Below are positions 35,014-42,179 of a stretch of DNA of 64,000 nucleotides, in pieces. The DNA comes from Mycobacterium gordonae (GTDB taxonomy: Bacteria > Actinomycetota > Actinomycetes > Mycobacteriales > Mycobacteriaceae). The stretch lies in NCBI RefSeq assembly GCF_002101675.1, contig NZ_LQOY01000197.1, positions 1-64,000 on the forward strand. Reading direction: 5' to 3'. The stretch's first letter is position 1. Each line of letters begins with the position of its first letter. The position numbers and the translations under genes are program-made. Below the pieces are notes generated by a model. It was not told where the DNA came from. It saw nothing but the letters and a program-made list of their open reading frames with translations, and ran no database searches.

Positions 35014-35505
35014 ATGGTAGATGCCGCCAACCAGCGGGGAGCGAAGAACTTCGTCGCGCTGGGCTTGTCGTTGCTGGCGGTCATGCTGACCGCCGGGGTG
35101 GGTGGGCTCGCCGCCAACAGCGCCCAGCAGTATGGCCGCCTGCGACAACCGTCGTGGGCGCCACCGTCGTGGCTGTTCGGGCCGGTATGGACCACCCTCT
35201 ATGCGCTGATGGCGGTGGCGGCCTGGTTGGTGTGGCGCAGCGGACCCTTGAGCGCGACCCGCAGTGGGCTCGCCACGTACGCCGCGCAGTTGGCCCTCAA
35301 TGCGGCCTGGACCCCGCTGTTCTTCGGACTGCGCTGGCGCGGAATCGCATTGGTCGACATCGCGATCCTCTGGGTGGTCTTGGGCGCCACTGTGGTGTTG
35401 TTCTTTCGCCGCAGCCCGGTCGCCGGATGGTTGCTGGTGCCCTACCTTCTCTGGACCACCTTCGCGCTCTGCCTGAACCTGGCGGTGTGGCAACTCAACA
35501 AGTGA
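35014..35505 (+). CDS. TspO/MBR family protein
   Basis: A 163-residue five-helix membrane protein of the tryptophan-rich sensory protein family. The signature YGRLRQPSWAPPSWLFGPVW (about residues 36-55) and LYALMAVAAWLVW, NAAWTPLFFGLRW and AILWVVLGATVVLFF are all present. TspO proteins bind porphyrins and other lipophilic ligands and act in stress responses. I chose ATG 35014, where homology starts; a longer open frame from 34891 is unsupported. The neighbours give no hint of a ligand. Confidence 0.92.
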   Translation: MVDAANQRGAKNFVALGLSLLAVMLTAGVGGLAANSAQQYGRLRQPSWAPPSWLFGPVWTTLYALMAVAAWLVWRSGPLSATRSGLATYAAQLALNAAWTPLFFGLRWRGIALVDIAILWVVLGATVVLFFRRSPVAGWLLVPYLLWTTFALCLNLAVWQLNK

Positions 35506-35532
35506 GACGCCTCAGCTGGCCGCGGACTGCTG

Positions 35533-36360
35533 TCATTCTGCCGACGGGGTGGTGCTGAAGATCGGCCAACAGATTTCTGTGGCGGTGAACGTTGTCGGAG
35601 CTGAGGGCGTGGCACCGATGTAGTGTTCGCGGATCGGGCCCTGGTTGCTGATCAGATGCTCGTTCACATATCGTCCCAGAGCCCCGTAGCTGCGGTCGAT
35701 GCCTTCGTGTCCACCGGAGTGCGTGAGCACCGCGAACTCGGCCGGAGGCAGGACCTCGGCACGTACCCCTTCCGGGGGGTGCGCGGAATGCGGCGCCGGG
35801 ACGAAGAGGGTTGCCTCGCCGCGTGATTCAAGAAACAGCGCACGGTCGTAGAGGCCACCCGGCGAGACCCCCAGAGGTGCGCTATCCGCCGTCTCAACTG
35901 CGTCGCGCAAAGTCCTCAGCGACACTCCGAACCAGTTGTCAATCTCGGAAACCTCGATGGTGGCGCCGATGGACCAGACGGCGAGCGCTGGCTTGTGATG
36001 CACTTCCACGTGGGCGGGGGCGCCAACGGGAGCAAGCAACTCGCGCAGCGCTCCAACGGCGTCACGAGTTTGTTGCAGCTGCACCTCCATCTGTTCGAGA
36101 TGAGTGGTGATGATCTCGGTGCGAGCCGCGGCGTCGTCAGTGCTCAGCAGCGCCTTGATGTCGGGAATAGACATGCCGAGCGATCGGAACCGGCGGATGA
36201 TGTGTGCATGATCGACCTGGCTGGTGTCGTAGAAGCGGTAGCCGGTGTGAGAATCGATGTGGGCTGGTTCGAGAATGCCTATGTCGTGGTAGTGCCGGAG
36301 CGCCTTCCTGCTCAAGCTGGTCATCACGGCGAAGTCACCGATCGAGACCCGTGCGCCCAT
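35533..36360 (-). CDS. MerR family regulator with GyrI-like effector domain
   Basis: A 275-residue MerR regulator. The N-terminal winged helix (about residues 1-75) has IGDFAVMTSLSRKALRHYHD, TGYRFYDTSQVDHAHIIRRF and LGMSIPDIKALL. A coiled coil follows, then a C-terminal GyrI/BmrR-like multidrug-binding domain (about 120-275). ATG 36360 follows GGAGGAT. It is divergent from the SnoaL/SDR pair. Both promoters carry a CCCC-TTA-GGGG type palindrome beside a TTGACC -35 element, the standard arrangement for MerR control. It should sense a lipophilic compound and twist both promoters on. Confidence 0.92.
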   Translation of the reverse strand: MGARVSIGDFAVMTSLSRKALRHYHDIGILEPAHIDSHTGYRFYDTSQVDHAHIIRRFRSLGMSIPDIKALLSTDDAAARTEIITTHLEQMEVQLQQTRDAVGALRELLAPVGAPAHVEVHHKPALAVWSIGATIEVSEIDNWFGVSLRTLRDAVETADSAPLGVSPGGLYDRALFLESRGEATLFVPAPHSAHPPEGVRAEVLPPAEFAVLTHSGGHEGIDRSYGALGRYVNEHLISNQGPIREHYIGATPSAPTTFTATEICWPIFSTTPSAE

Positions 36361-36413
36361 GGCATCCTCCTCTGCGTTCCGCCGCATGCGTAAGGGTGAG
36401 GCCATCCTGCAGT

Positions 36414-36435
36414 CTCCCCCTAGGGCAAGGTCAAC
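36414..36435 (-). promoter_or_regulatory. MerR autoregulatory promoter/operator
   Basis: CTCCCCCTAGGGCAAG (36414-36429) is a degenerate palindrome next to TTGACC (minus strand, 36434-36429). A CAGGAT -10 candidate lies about 19 bases further on. The long spacer holding the palindrome is the MerR-family signature. Confidence 0.6.
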
Positions 36436-36534
36436 ATTGCGGCGTGAGTCCGAAGGTCCAGTCCCGTCAGTGGCTTCCCTGGGGAACCGGGGGCCTGGCT
36501 GTTGGGGTACGGGCACGCATTCACCGGTCCACGG

Positions 36535-36571
36535 TTGACCTTCCCCTTAGGGGAAGCCCCACCGTGGGGTC
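36535..36571 (+). promoter_or_regulatory. MerR-type promoter of the SnoaL/SDR operon
   Basis: TTGACC (36535-36540) is followed by the near-perfect palindrome CTTCCCC-TTA-GGGGAAG (36540-36556). With a 19-base spacer the -10 would be 36560-36565 (CACCGT, weak), which puts the transcript start at or next to the ATG at 36572, so the mRNA may be leaderless. The weak -10 and long spacer suit a promoter needing activated MerR. Confidence 0.65.
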
Positions 36572-36910
36572 ATGACCACAGAATGGGATGCGCTCCCGGA
36601 CACCATCAAGACATTCATGACCGCACTCACCACCCCAGAGGACGGTCGAGCGGTCGACACGTTCACCGCCGATGCCATCGTGACCGACGAAGGCCGCGAC
36701 TACACGGGCCGTCACGAAATCGGGGCTTGGCTGACCGCCGCGGCCGGCGAGTACACCTACACCTCCGAGTTCACCGGCGCGACCACGACCGACACGACCG
36801 TTGACGTCGGGCAGCACCTGGAAGGCAACTTCCCCGGCGGGGTCGCCGATCTGCACTACCGCTTCACGCTGGACGGCACGTCGATCAGCCGGTTGGTGAT
36901 CGAACCATGA
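36572..36910 (+). CDS. SnoaL/NTF2-like domain protein
   Basis: A 112-residue NTF2-like protein: helix IKTFMTALTTPEDGRAVDTF, then TADAIVTDEGRDYTGRHEI and alternating strands such as EYTYTSEFTGA and VADLHYRFTLDG. It is the first gene downstream of the MerR-type promoter and overlaps the SDR start by four bases (ATGA). The family includes small isomerases, dehydratases and ligand binders. With an SDR and a drug-sensing MerR regulator, a role in detoxifying a small organic molecule is plausible. Confidence 0.85.
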   Translation: MTTEWDALPDTIKTFMTALTTPEDGRAVDTFTADAIVTDEGRDYTGRHEIGAWLTAAAGEYTYTSEFTGATTTDTTVDVGQHLEGNFPGGVADLHYRFTLDGTSISRLVIEP

Positions 36911-37746
36911 GCAAAAGATGGTTCATCACCGGGGGCACACCCGGCGGCTTCGGAGTGGCGTTCGCCGAGGCGGCGCTGGAGACCGGTGACCGCGTGACGC
37001 TCACGTCCCGGCGCCCGCACGAGTTGGCGACGTGGGCCAACCAGTACGGCGAGCGCCTTCTCGTCGTGCCACTAGAACTCACCGACGCGGCCCAGGTGCA
37101 GCGTGCGGTGCATGCCGCAGAGGAGCATTTCGGCGGCATCGACGTGCTGGTCAACAACGCCGGCCGCGGTTGGTACGGATCGATCGAGGGCATGGGCGAA
37201 TCCTCGGTGCGGGCAATGTTCGAACTGAACTTCTTCGCAGTGCTGTCGGTAACACGTGCGGTGCTGCCGGGGATGCGCGCCCGCGGAAACGGGTGGATCG
37301 TCAACGTGTCCTCGGTGGCCGGGCTTGTATCAGCGCCCGGATTTGGCTACTACAGTGCGACGAAGTTCGCCATCGAAGCCATTACCGATGCCCTGCGCGA
37401 CGAGGTCGCCGCACAGGGCATCTCCGTCTTGGCTGTGGAACCAGGAGCGTTCCGCACGAACGCCTACGCCGGCTTTGCGAATGAGCCTGTAGCGGAGGCG
37501 ATTCCGCAATATCACGACATGCTGGAGCAGGTCCGCGCCGCCTTCGTTGAGATGGACGGCGTGCAGCCCGGCGATCCGCGCCGCGGTGCCCGTGCGGTGA
37601 TCGCGGCGATGGCTCAAGATCCGCCGCCCCGCCGGCTGGTCCTGGGCAATAGCGGATACGACGCCGTGATCGACACCCTGGAACAGACCCTGGCCGACAT
37701 CCGGGTCAACCAAAGCCTTTCTCGCAGCGCAGATTTCCCCACCTGA
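36907..37746 (+). CDS. SDR family oxidoreductase
   Basis: A 279-residue classical SDR coupled to the SnoaL-like gene. The cofactor motif is TGGTPGGFG (about 9-17), slightly unusual, followed by NNAGRGW, the active Ser in NVSSVAG, and YYSATKFAIEAITDALRDE with the catalytic Tyr and Lys. The type matches SDRs that carry an extra C-terminal region (VLGNSGYDAVIDTLEQTL). It is expected to be induced by the MerR regulator and to reduce or oxidise a lipophilic carbonyl compound. Confidence 0.9.
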   Translation: MSKRWFITGGTPGGFGVAFAEAALETGDRVTLTSRRPHELATWANQYGERLLVVPLELTDAAQVQRAVHAAEEHFGGIDVLVNNAGRGWYGSIEGMGESSVRAMFELNFFAVLSVTRAVLPGMRARGNGWIVNVSSVAGLVSAPGFGYYSATKFAIEAITDALRDEVAAQGISVLAVEPGAFRTNAYAGFANEPVAEAIPQYHDMLEQVRAAFVEMDGVQPGDPRRGARAVIAAMAQDPPPRRLVLGNSGYDAVIDTLEQTLADIRVNQSLSRSADFPT

Positions 37747-38168
37747 TCGGCCGCCGGAGCGAGACACACACCCAACCCGGCCAGCCGATCTCACAGGACA
37801 CCAGCTCACCGGCGCCGGCGCGTCGGGTGTGGCGCGCGGCCCCACCAAGTAGATCTCGATGGTCGGCATCAAGCCGGCGCGTGGTCGACTGTCGGCATGC
37901 GTTGCTGCTGTGTCACTGTTTCGGCAACGCCGTTCTATTGCGGGCGAAGACCTGACTGGCAATAGTCGAGCCCAGCTCACGGCAAACGGTTGGGCTGGGT
38001 CCAAATGTGTTGAGCGAGAACGCTGCTGCCACGACGCGGCTCGAACGTGCCACGACTGCGGTTGGCGGGCCGAGTCCGTCGCTGCCGCTCACCAAGCTTC
38101 GACGTCGACATTGGTTTCGAATTACGTTGGAGCGAAACTTTTTTGACCTTGAGGCGGCAGGGGGTTCT
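37747..38168. other. Intergenic region holding a decayed pucR 3' end
   Basis: The region is gene-free except for the second repeat copy. Upstream of 37898 nothing resembles the rest of the PucR gene. Downstream of 38109, ACCGATAA...TTATCGGT (around 38171-38197) is an inverted repeat overlapping the stop of the acyltransferase gene. Confidence 0.5.
37898..38109 (+). pseudogene. 212-bp direct repeat, copy B: remnant of a pucR 3' end
   Basis: It reads LLLCHCFGNAVLLRAKT-stop in the frame of the PucR gene, with one Trp-to-Cys change, and then follows the downstream flank of copy A. The 5' part of the gene is absent. It lies 3,986 bases from copy A in the same orientation, enclosing the small membrane protein, tspO, merR, SnoaL-like and SDR genes. 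Confidence 0.8.
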
Positions 38169-39020
38169 TCAACCGATAAGGGGCCGTCGGTTATCGGTCA
38201 TCTCGGTCAGCGCGTCCTGCATCGCGGTGTGAATTCGCTTAGCGAAGAGTTCGGCATCCTCACCCGGCCGCGCCTGAGTGGCCGGAAGTACCCGCGTGCG
38301 CAGTTTGGTGGGAAGCGGCAAGTACGGGAGGAGTCCCACCCCGCCGACGCTCAGTCCCCACGGCAGTGAGAGGGAGATCGGCAGCGCCTTCATCCGGAAC
38401 AGCTTGTCCAGCCGCAGGACGCGGGCAAGTCGTTCACCGTCGGCGAGCACGAGCAACGACTCGCCGGCGCCCGCGGTGACGACTGGGACGATCGGCACCT
38501 GCTGTTCGAGGGCCAGTCGCGCGAAGCCGCTGCGGCCGCCGAAGATGACCTGATTGCGGTCGGAGAAAGGCTTGAAGGCGTCGAGGTCTCCGCCGGGGAA
38601 CACAACGACGTGGTGGCCTTCTTCGAATGCCTGGCGCGCACTTTCGTGACTGGCGGGCCGGGCCCCGAGTTGTTCGACCAGCGGCCCCACGCCCAGAGTC
38701 CATGCCAGTTGATGGGTGAGGAAGGTGACCGGTCGGTCCAGCGCCAGGTCCTCCAGCGCGGCACCGGTGGCCAGCACATTAAGATCGAAAATCCCGCCGA
38801 ATCCGTGGTTGGCGACGAAAAGTACGGGGCCGTTGAATGTCTCGGTCTCAAAGTCGATCTGCAGTCGGTTGTAGCGTCGCACGAATTCGATTGCCCGGCG
38901 ACGGAACGCCCCGAGGGCCTTGTCCAAGCCGGAGTCCCCGTCCCCGGCGCTCCGTTCGACTGCGGCGAGCAGCGCATCCGCAAGTTCCTCGACTTCGTCG
39001 CGATCTTCCTCAAGCGCCAT
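38169..39020 (-). CDS. Lysophospholipid acyltransferase family protein (DAGAT/MGAT-like)
   Basis: A 283-residue acyltransferase of the LPLAT superfamily. FVANHGFGGIFDLN (about 68-81) stands in the place of the NHx4D catalytic motif, but the spacing is H-x6-D. VVFPGGDLDAFKP (about 140) and GRSGFARLALEQ match the FPGG/GRxGFxRLA motifs of monoacylglycerol/diacylglycerol acyltransferases. PIVPVVTAGAGE follows as in PlsC motif IV. It probably transfers an acyl chain from acyl-CoA to a glycerolipid, sterol or wax alcohol at the membrane. It stands alone on the minus strand. Confidence 0.85.
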   Translation of the reverse strand: MALEEDRDEVEELADALLAAVERSAGDGDSGLDKALGAFRRRAIEFVRRYNRLQIDFETETFNGPVLFVANHGFGGIFDLNVLATGAALEDLALDRPVTFLTHQLAWTLGVGPLVEQLGARPASHESARQAFEEGHHVVVFPGGDLDAFKPFSDRNQVIFGGRSGFARLALEQQVPIVPVVTAGAGESLLVLADGERLARVLRLDKLFRMKALPISLSLPWGLSVGGVGLLPYLPLPTKLRTRVLPATQARPGEDAELFAKRIHTAMQDALTEMTDNRRPLIG

Positions 39021-39689
39021 CGGCTAGACACCTTTCGCCTCAGCAGGAACTGAAGGACAACAGTATCGTCAAGGATTCAAAGACCATTGGGCATCTCGAT
39101 ACTGAACAATCTTCAGTTCGGCGGGTAGATCCTCGGTGTGTCTCGTGTTGTTTCAGCCGAGGCTTGTCTCGCAGTCCAGGTGATTTCCGCACACCATGCG
39201 GTCCAGCCCGCGCTATCGAGAGTCGCGTCCCCCGACAACGTCGCGGTCGCCACGGCGAAACTCGAGTACCCCGATACTCACTCCGAGTCGAGTCCCCTGC
39301 CGAAGACTCGGTTTCGCAGCCACATCGTGTCCATCAATTCAGTGTGCGGCACCTCCTCAATGGGTGCGCTCGGCAGCGACGGGGGTTCTACCGTGGCAAT
39401 AGACGCAACGGGCCCGAACTGTCCCGACAGCAGCGGGTTGTCGAGATTCAGGGAAGATCGACAAGTCGGGCCACTATGACAAAGGATCGATTACTTCCAT
39501 ACCCCGTCAATCTTTGTTGCAGAAACCCCGGTCGGCTTCGGTGAGTTACCGGTCAAGTGGCGAGAGGGTCTCCACTTTTCATGGCGAATCCGAGAACCGT
39601 ACGGTGCCCGCTTCGCCTGCCTAGGTCTCTTGCGAACGGCGTCGCTTGGTTGGCGGCCTGGGAATCCTGCGAGGTCTAGCGTTGGCGGA
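39021..39689. other. Accessory stretch without a recognised gene
   Basis: These 669 bases between the acyltransferase and the RHH-like gene contain a plus-strand open frame (39138-39479, 113 codons) that starts SRVVSAEACLAVQV. It has no ribosome site and no recognisable domain, and base composition is lower in G+C at the third position than in the neighbours. It may be a decayed gene. Nothing else is supported. Confidence 0.35.
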
Positions 39690-40058
39690 ATGGGTTTGTT
39701 CAGTCATGAGGAGTTCCGGGACCCGGCCGACGGCGTTGGTGGCGGCGCCGGTGGTGGGGTTGTTGAGCGAGCTCGGCGGGCCGAGGTGGACGAGTACGGG
39801 GTGGATGAACCTGTGGTGGTGGGTCCGGGGTCGCCGCCTGAGGATGGTTCGTGCGGTCAGTTCGCTGTGCAGTTTCACGTGTCTACGTCAATGCTCGTCG
39901 GGCTGAAACGTATCGCCGATATGCGTGGGGTGAGCGTGCCGGAGGTATGCCGGCAGGTGATCGGTGTGTTTGTCGCCCAGCAGGAGGGTGAGCTGGGGGC
40001 ATTGCTTGCTGCCGAGGCCGAGGCGGCTCAGTACCGGCCGAGTTTGGGTCAGGCGTAG
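39690..40058 (+). CDS. Ribbon-helix-helix-like small protein
   Basis: A 122-residue protein. The first 65 residues are Gly/acidic and look disordered. Residues about 70-108 (QFAVQFHVSTSMLVGLKRIA, then RGVSVPEVCRQVIGVFVAQQ) have the strand-helix-helix pattern of Arc/MetJ-type DNA-binding domains. Such proteins are antitoxins, plasmid partition or relaxosome factors. It is convergent with the SIR2-like gene. ATG 39690 has only a weak ribosome site (GGCGG). The RHH call is by pattern only. Confidence 0.5.
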   Translation: MGLFSHEEFRDPADGVGGGAGGGVVERARRAEVDEYGVDEPVVVGPGSPPEDGSCGQFAVQFHVSTSMLVGLKRIADMRGVSVPEVCRQVIGVFVAQQEGELGALLAAEAEAAQYRPSLGQA

Positions 40059-40547
40059 TCGCGCCCGCCGCGGGGGCGCCGCCTGGACCTGCTCATTGCT
40101 CCGATGAGGTCCGGCTATCTCCGATAGTGAGGTGAGCTCGTCGTAGTGGCGCCTCTCTGTGTCAAGGGGCCCGTTTCGGTGTCGTTGTAAGGTAGTTGCT
40201 GGTGGGTCCGGAAAGTGACTTGTCCGAAGTGCCGGTGTGCGGGGTTTCAGCTGGCCACGCAGGATTTGAGTGTCGTCCCCGAGTGTCCTTCCGGGCCTGC
40301 CGCCATGGAGGCTGCGTCGCGGCACCCACGGGGTCGCCGGGTCAATGTCACGATCCGCGACGGGAATCTGCGGCGGTTCGACCCACGTGTGCGGTCGAAA
40401 GAGCAGCCACGCGCGATCTGCCTGAATGTCGAAGTCGAGACCCACTTCCTCCGCGAACCGGCGCCGCTTGCCGTCTTTGAGGCCACATTGGGCGGGCGAG
40501 TCCCCGTAGAGTGCCTCCCCGTACGCAGTCCGCAATTGCTTGCGCAC
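39888..40547 (-). pseudogene. Frame-shifted C-terminal continuation of the SIR2-like gene
   Basis: In the +1 frame relative to the SIR2 gene, codons from about 40570 down to 40330 show strong G+C third-position bias and read as ordinary protein (AEEVGLDFDIQADRAWLLFR then PHTWVEPPQIPVADRDID). The SIR2 frame over the same bases turns into Arg/Ser/Ala-rich sequence. This segment therefore looks like the true C-terminus, separated by a frameshift. Coding character fades below about 40300, and the tail overlaps the RHH-like gene on the other strand. Confidence 0.5.
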
Positions 40548-42039
40548 GGTCGCGAAGTTGGCTGGGCTCGCCCTGGCGCGGGGCCTGCACGATCAGTCGC
40601 GCAGATCCGCTCTTGCTGGTCTGCATACGGACGGGCAACGTCTCACTGAGCATCTTCGCGATCGCTTGCACCAGCACGCGGTGGTGATGTGGCGGCGCGT
40701 CGACCGCAAGGGGATTGATCCCTGCGGTGCCCACCTCCCCGGGCGGAGCGAGCCCGCGCTGCACCCCGGCAAATGCAAGGTCCGACCGCGCGTCATCAGC
40801 GTCGCCCAGAGTGAGCACCTCCCCCGGTCCGCAGACCACCACGGGCCATTTCGGTCGCGGTCGCAGTGCCGCTCTCGCGTCCGAGCGGCGCCAGCCAGCA
40901 GGAATTGCGACGCGAGCCACCTCGATGCGGGCTGCCGCGATGGGTAAGGCGTTGAACCGCAGTACCGGCCACCGTCTAGACGGTTTCGGCAGAGCTGACG
41001 CGACGACCCGACCCCGTGGGCGTAATTCATCCAGGTAGCGACGCATCTGCGGCTCTACCACCGCGTGCCGAGCGATCGCGCCCATCGTCTCGTCGAAACT
41101 GTGCGCAACCACTAGGTGCGCTGCCACACCCTTCGACGCCAACTCCAGCAGCAAGTCCCGCACTGAGTTTGGTACCGCATCGGGGCTACGCACCATCCAC
41201 CAGAAGCCTTGAGGCCACGCATCCGGGACGGACGCAGACGTGCGGAACATCTTCATTACCGACGCATCTCGGCCGCTGTAACCACACACCACAATCCCGA
41301 AGGTGCGGCTCGCATCGATTACAAAGCTCCGCAAGTCCCTATCCTGCTCACGAAGTTCCGGCTCGGTGTTCATCAACCGACGCTCCCGGAAGTCCCCGTG
41401 CAGCTTGACCGCCAATGGCCACCGCTGCGACTGGAAAGCCACCCGAGCACGCGCCGACGACTCCAAACCCGCGACGTTCAATTCGTCCCTGTCAACACGC
41501 TCTCCTGTAACTGTGCCCCGACGCAACGCATCAGTGAAGCCCTGCTCGATCAGCGGGTCAAAATTCGTGGTGATGACCAAATTGCAGTAGCCCGCGACCA
41601 ACAAGCCACCCAGGACTCGATGCCCGAAACCCGGATGCGCTCCACCGAACAAGTCCTCCAAGTACCGTTTGCGCGCCGCCTCATCCGGCATGACCAATTC
41701 AAAGGCCGCGGAGTAGTCGCCGTCACTGCCCAACGTGGGCATGCCGTTGCGCCCGTCGAAATAATGGTGCACCCTCCGCAACACCGTCGGATCCGACTCG
41801 TCGAAGCCCTGCCGAACAAGTTGGTGCTCAATGGCGTAACGCTCACACAACAGCCGATCCCGCACCGCCGTAGCCGTCGGCACACCCGCCGAAGCTGAAA
41901 TACCGGCACCGAAAAACCACCCGAACGATGCTTTCTGAGCCGCCCAAATCGCAACAAAATCGCTCAGTTGATGCACACCCACACCAGCGCGCACCAACTC
42001 ATCTAAGACTGCAGGCGGCGCACTCTCGGCAACAGCCAC
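40348..42039 (-). CDS. SIR2-domain protein, candidate anti-phage NADase; reading frame probably broken
   Basis: Residues 1-290 form a SIR2_2-type NAD-binding domain with FGWFFGAGISASAGVP (GAG at 44-46), VITTNFD (Asn159), KLHGD (His214) and VCGYSGRDAS (252-260). These are the residues needed for NAD cleavage in bacterial defence SIR2 proteins (Thoeris, DSR, SIR2-APAZ and others). Residues 290-490 are an unassigned domain. Beyond about residue 490 the natural frame appears to shift by +1 near 40540-40600, so the last 70 residues here are probably out of frame. GTG 42039 has no strong ribosome site. It sits directly downstream of dnaB, where H37Rv carries DarT/DarG. No Argonaute or HerA partner is visible. 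Confidence 0.75.
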   Translation of the reverse strand: MAVAESAPPAVLDELVRAGVGVHQLSDFVAIWAAQKASFGWFFGAGISASAGVPTATAVRDRLLCERYAIEHQLVRQGFDESDPTVLRRVHHYFDGRNGMPTLGSDGDYSAAFELVMPDEAARKRYLEDLFGGAHPGFGHRVLGGLLVAGYCNLVITTNFDPLIEQGFTDALRRGTVTGERVDRDELNVAGLESSARARVAFQSQRWPLAVKLHGDFRERRLMNTEPELREQDRDLRSFVIDASRTFGIVVCGYSGRDASVMKMFRTSASVPDAWPQGFWWMVRSPDAVPNSVRDLLLELASKGVAAHLVVAHSFDETMGAIARHAVVEPQMRRYLDELRPRGRVVASALPKPSRRWPVLRFNALPIAAARIEVARVAIPAGWRRSDARAALRPRPKWPVVVCGPGEVLTLGDADDARSDLAFAGVQRGLAPPGEVGTAGINPLAVDAPPHHHRVLVQAIAKMLSETLPVRMQTSKSGSARLIVQAPRQGEPSQLRDRAQAIADCVRGGTLRGLARPMWPQRRQAAPVRGGSGSRLRHSGRSRVAALSTAHVGRTAADSRRGS

Positions 42040-42179
42040 GTCATGCGAATCGATCTCCGGCCCTCCAGGCCTAACCGAACAAGACCCTTCCCGCTTTCAT
42101 GTCGCAAGCGACAATTTGGCGGCAATTCAATTGGGAAAGTGACACGGGATCCGGGAACCTACAAGCTGCTCTCTTGTAC

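Noticed and set aside
39138..39479. 113-codon open frame in the gene-poor region
   Set aside because: No ribosome site, no recognisable domain and weak codon bias; described only as part of the intergenic stretch.
40215..40649. Plus-strand frame beginning with a CPKC zinc-ribbon-like motif
   Set aside because: It is antisense to the better supported SIR2-like coding sequence and has no second cysteine pair at a suitable distance.
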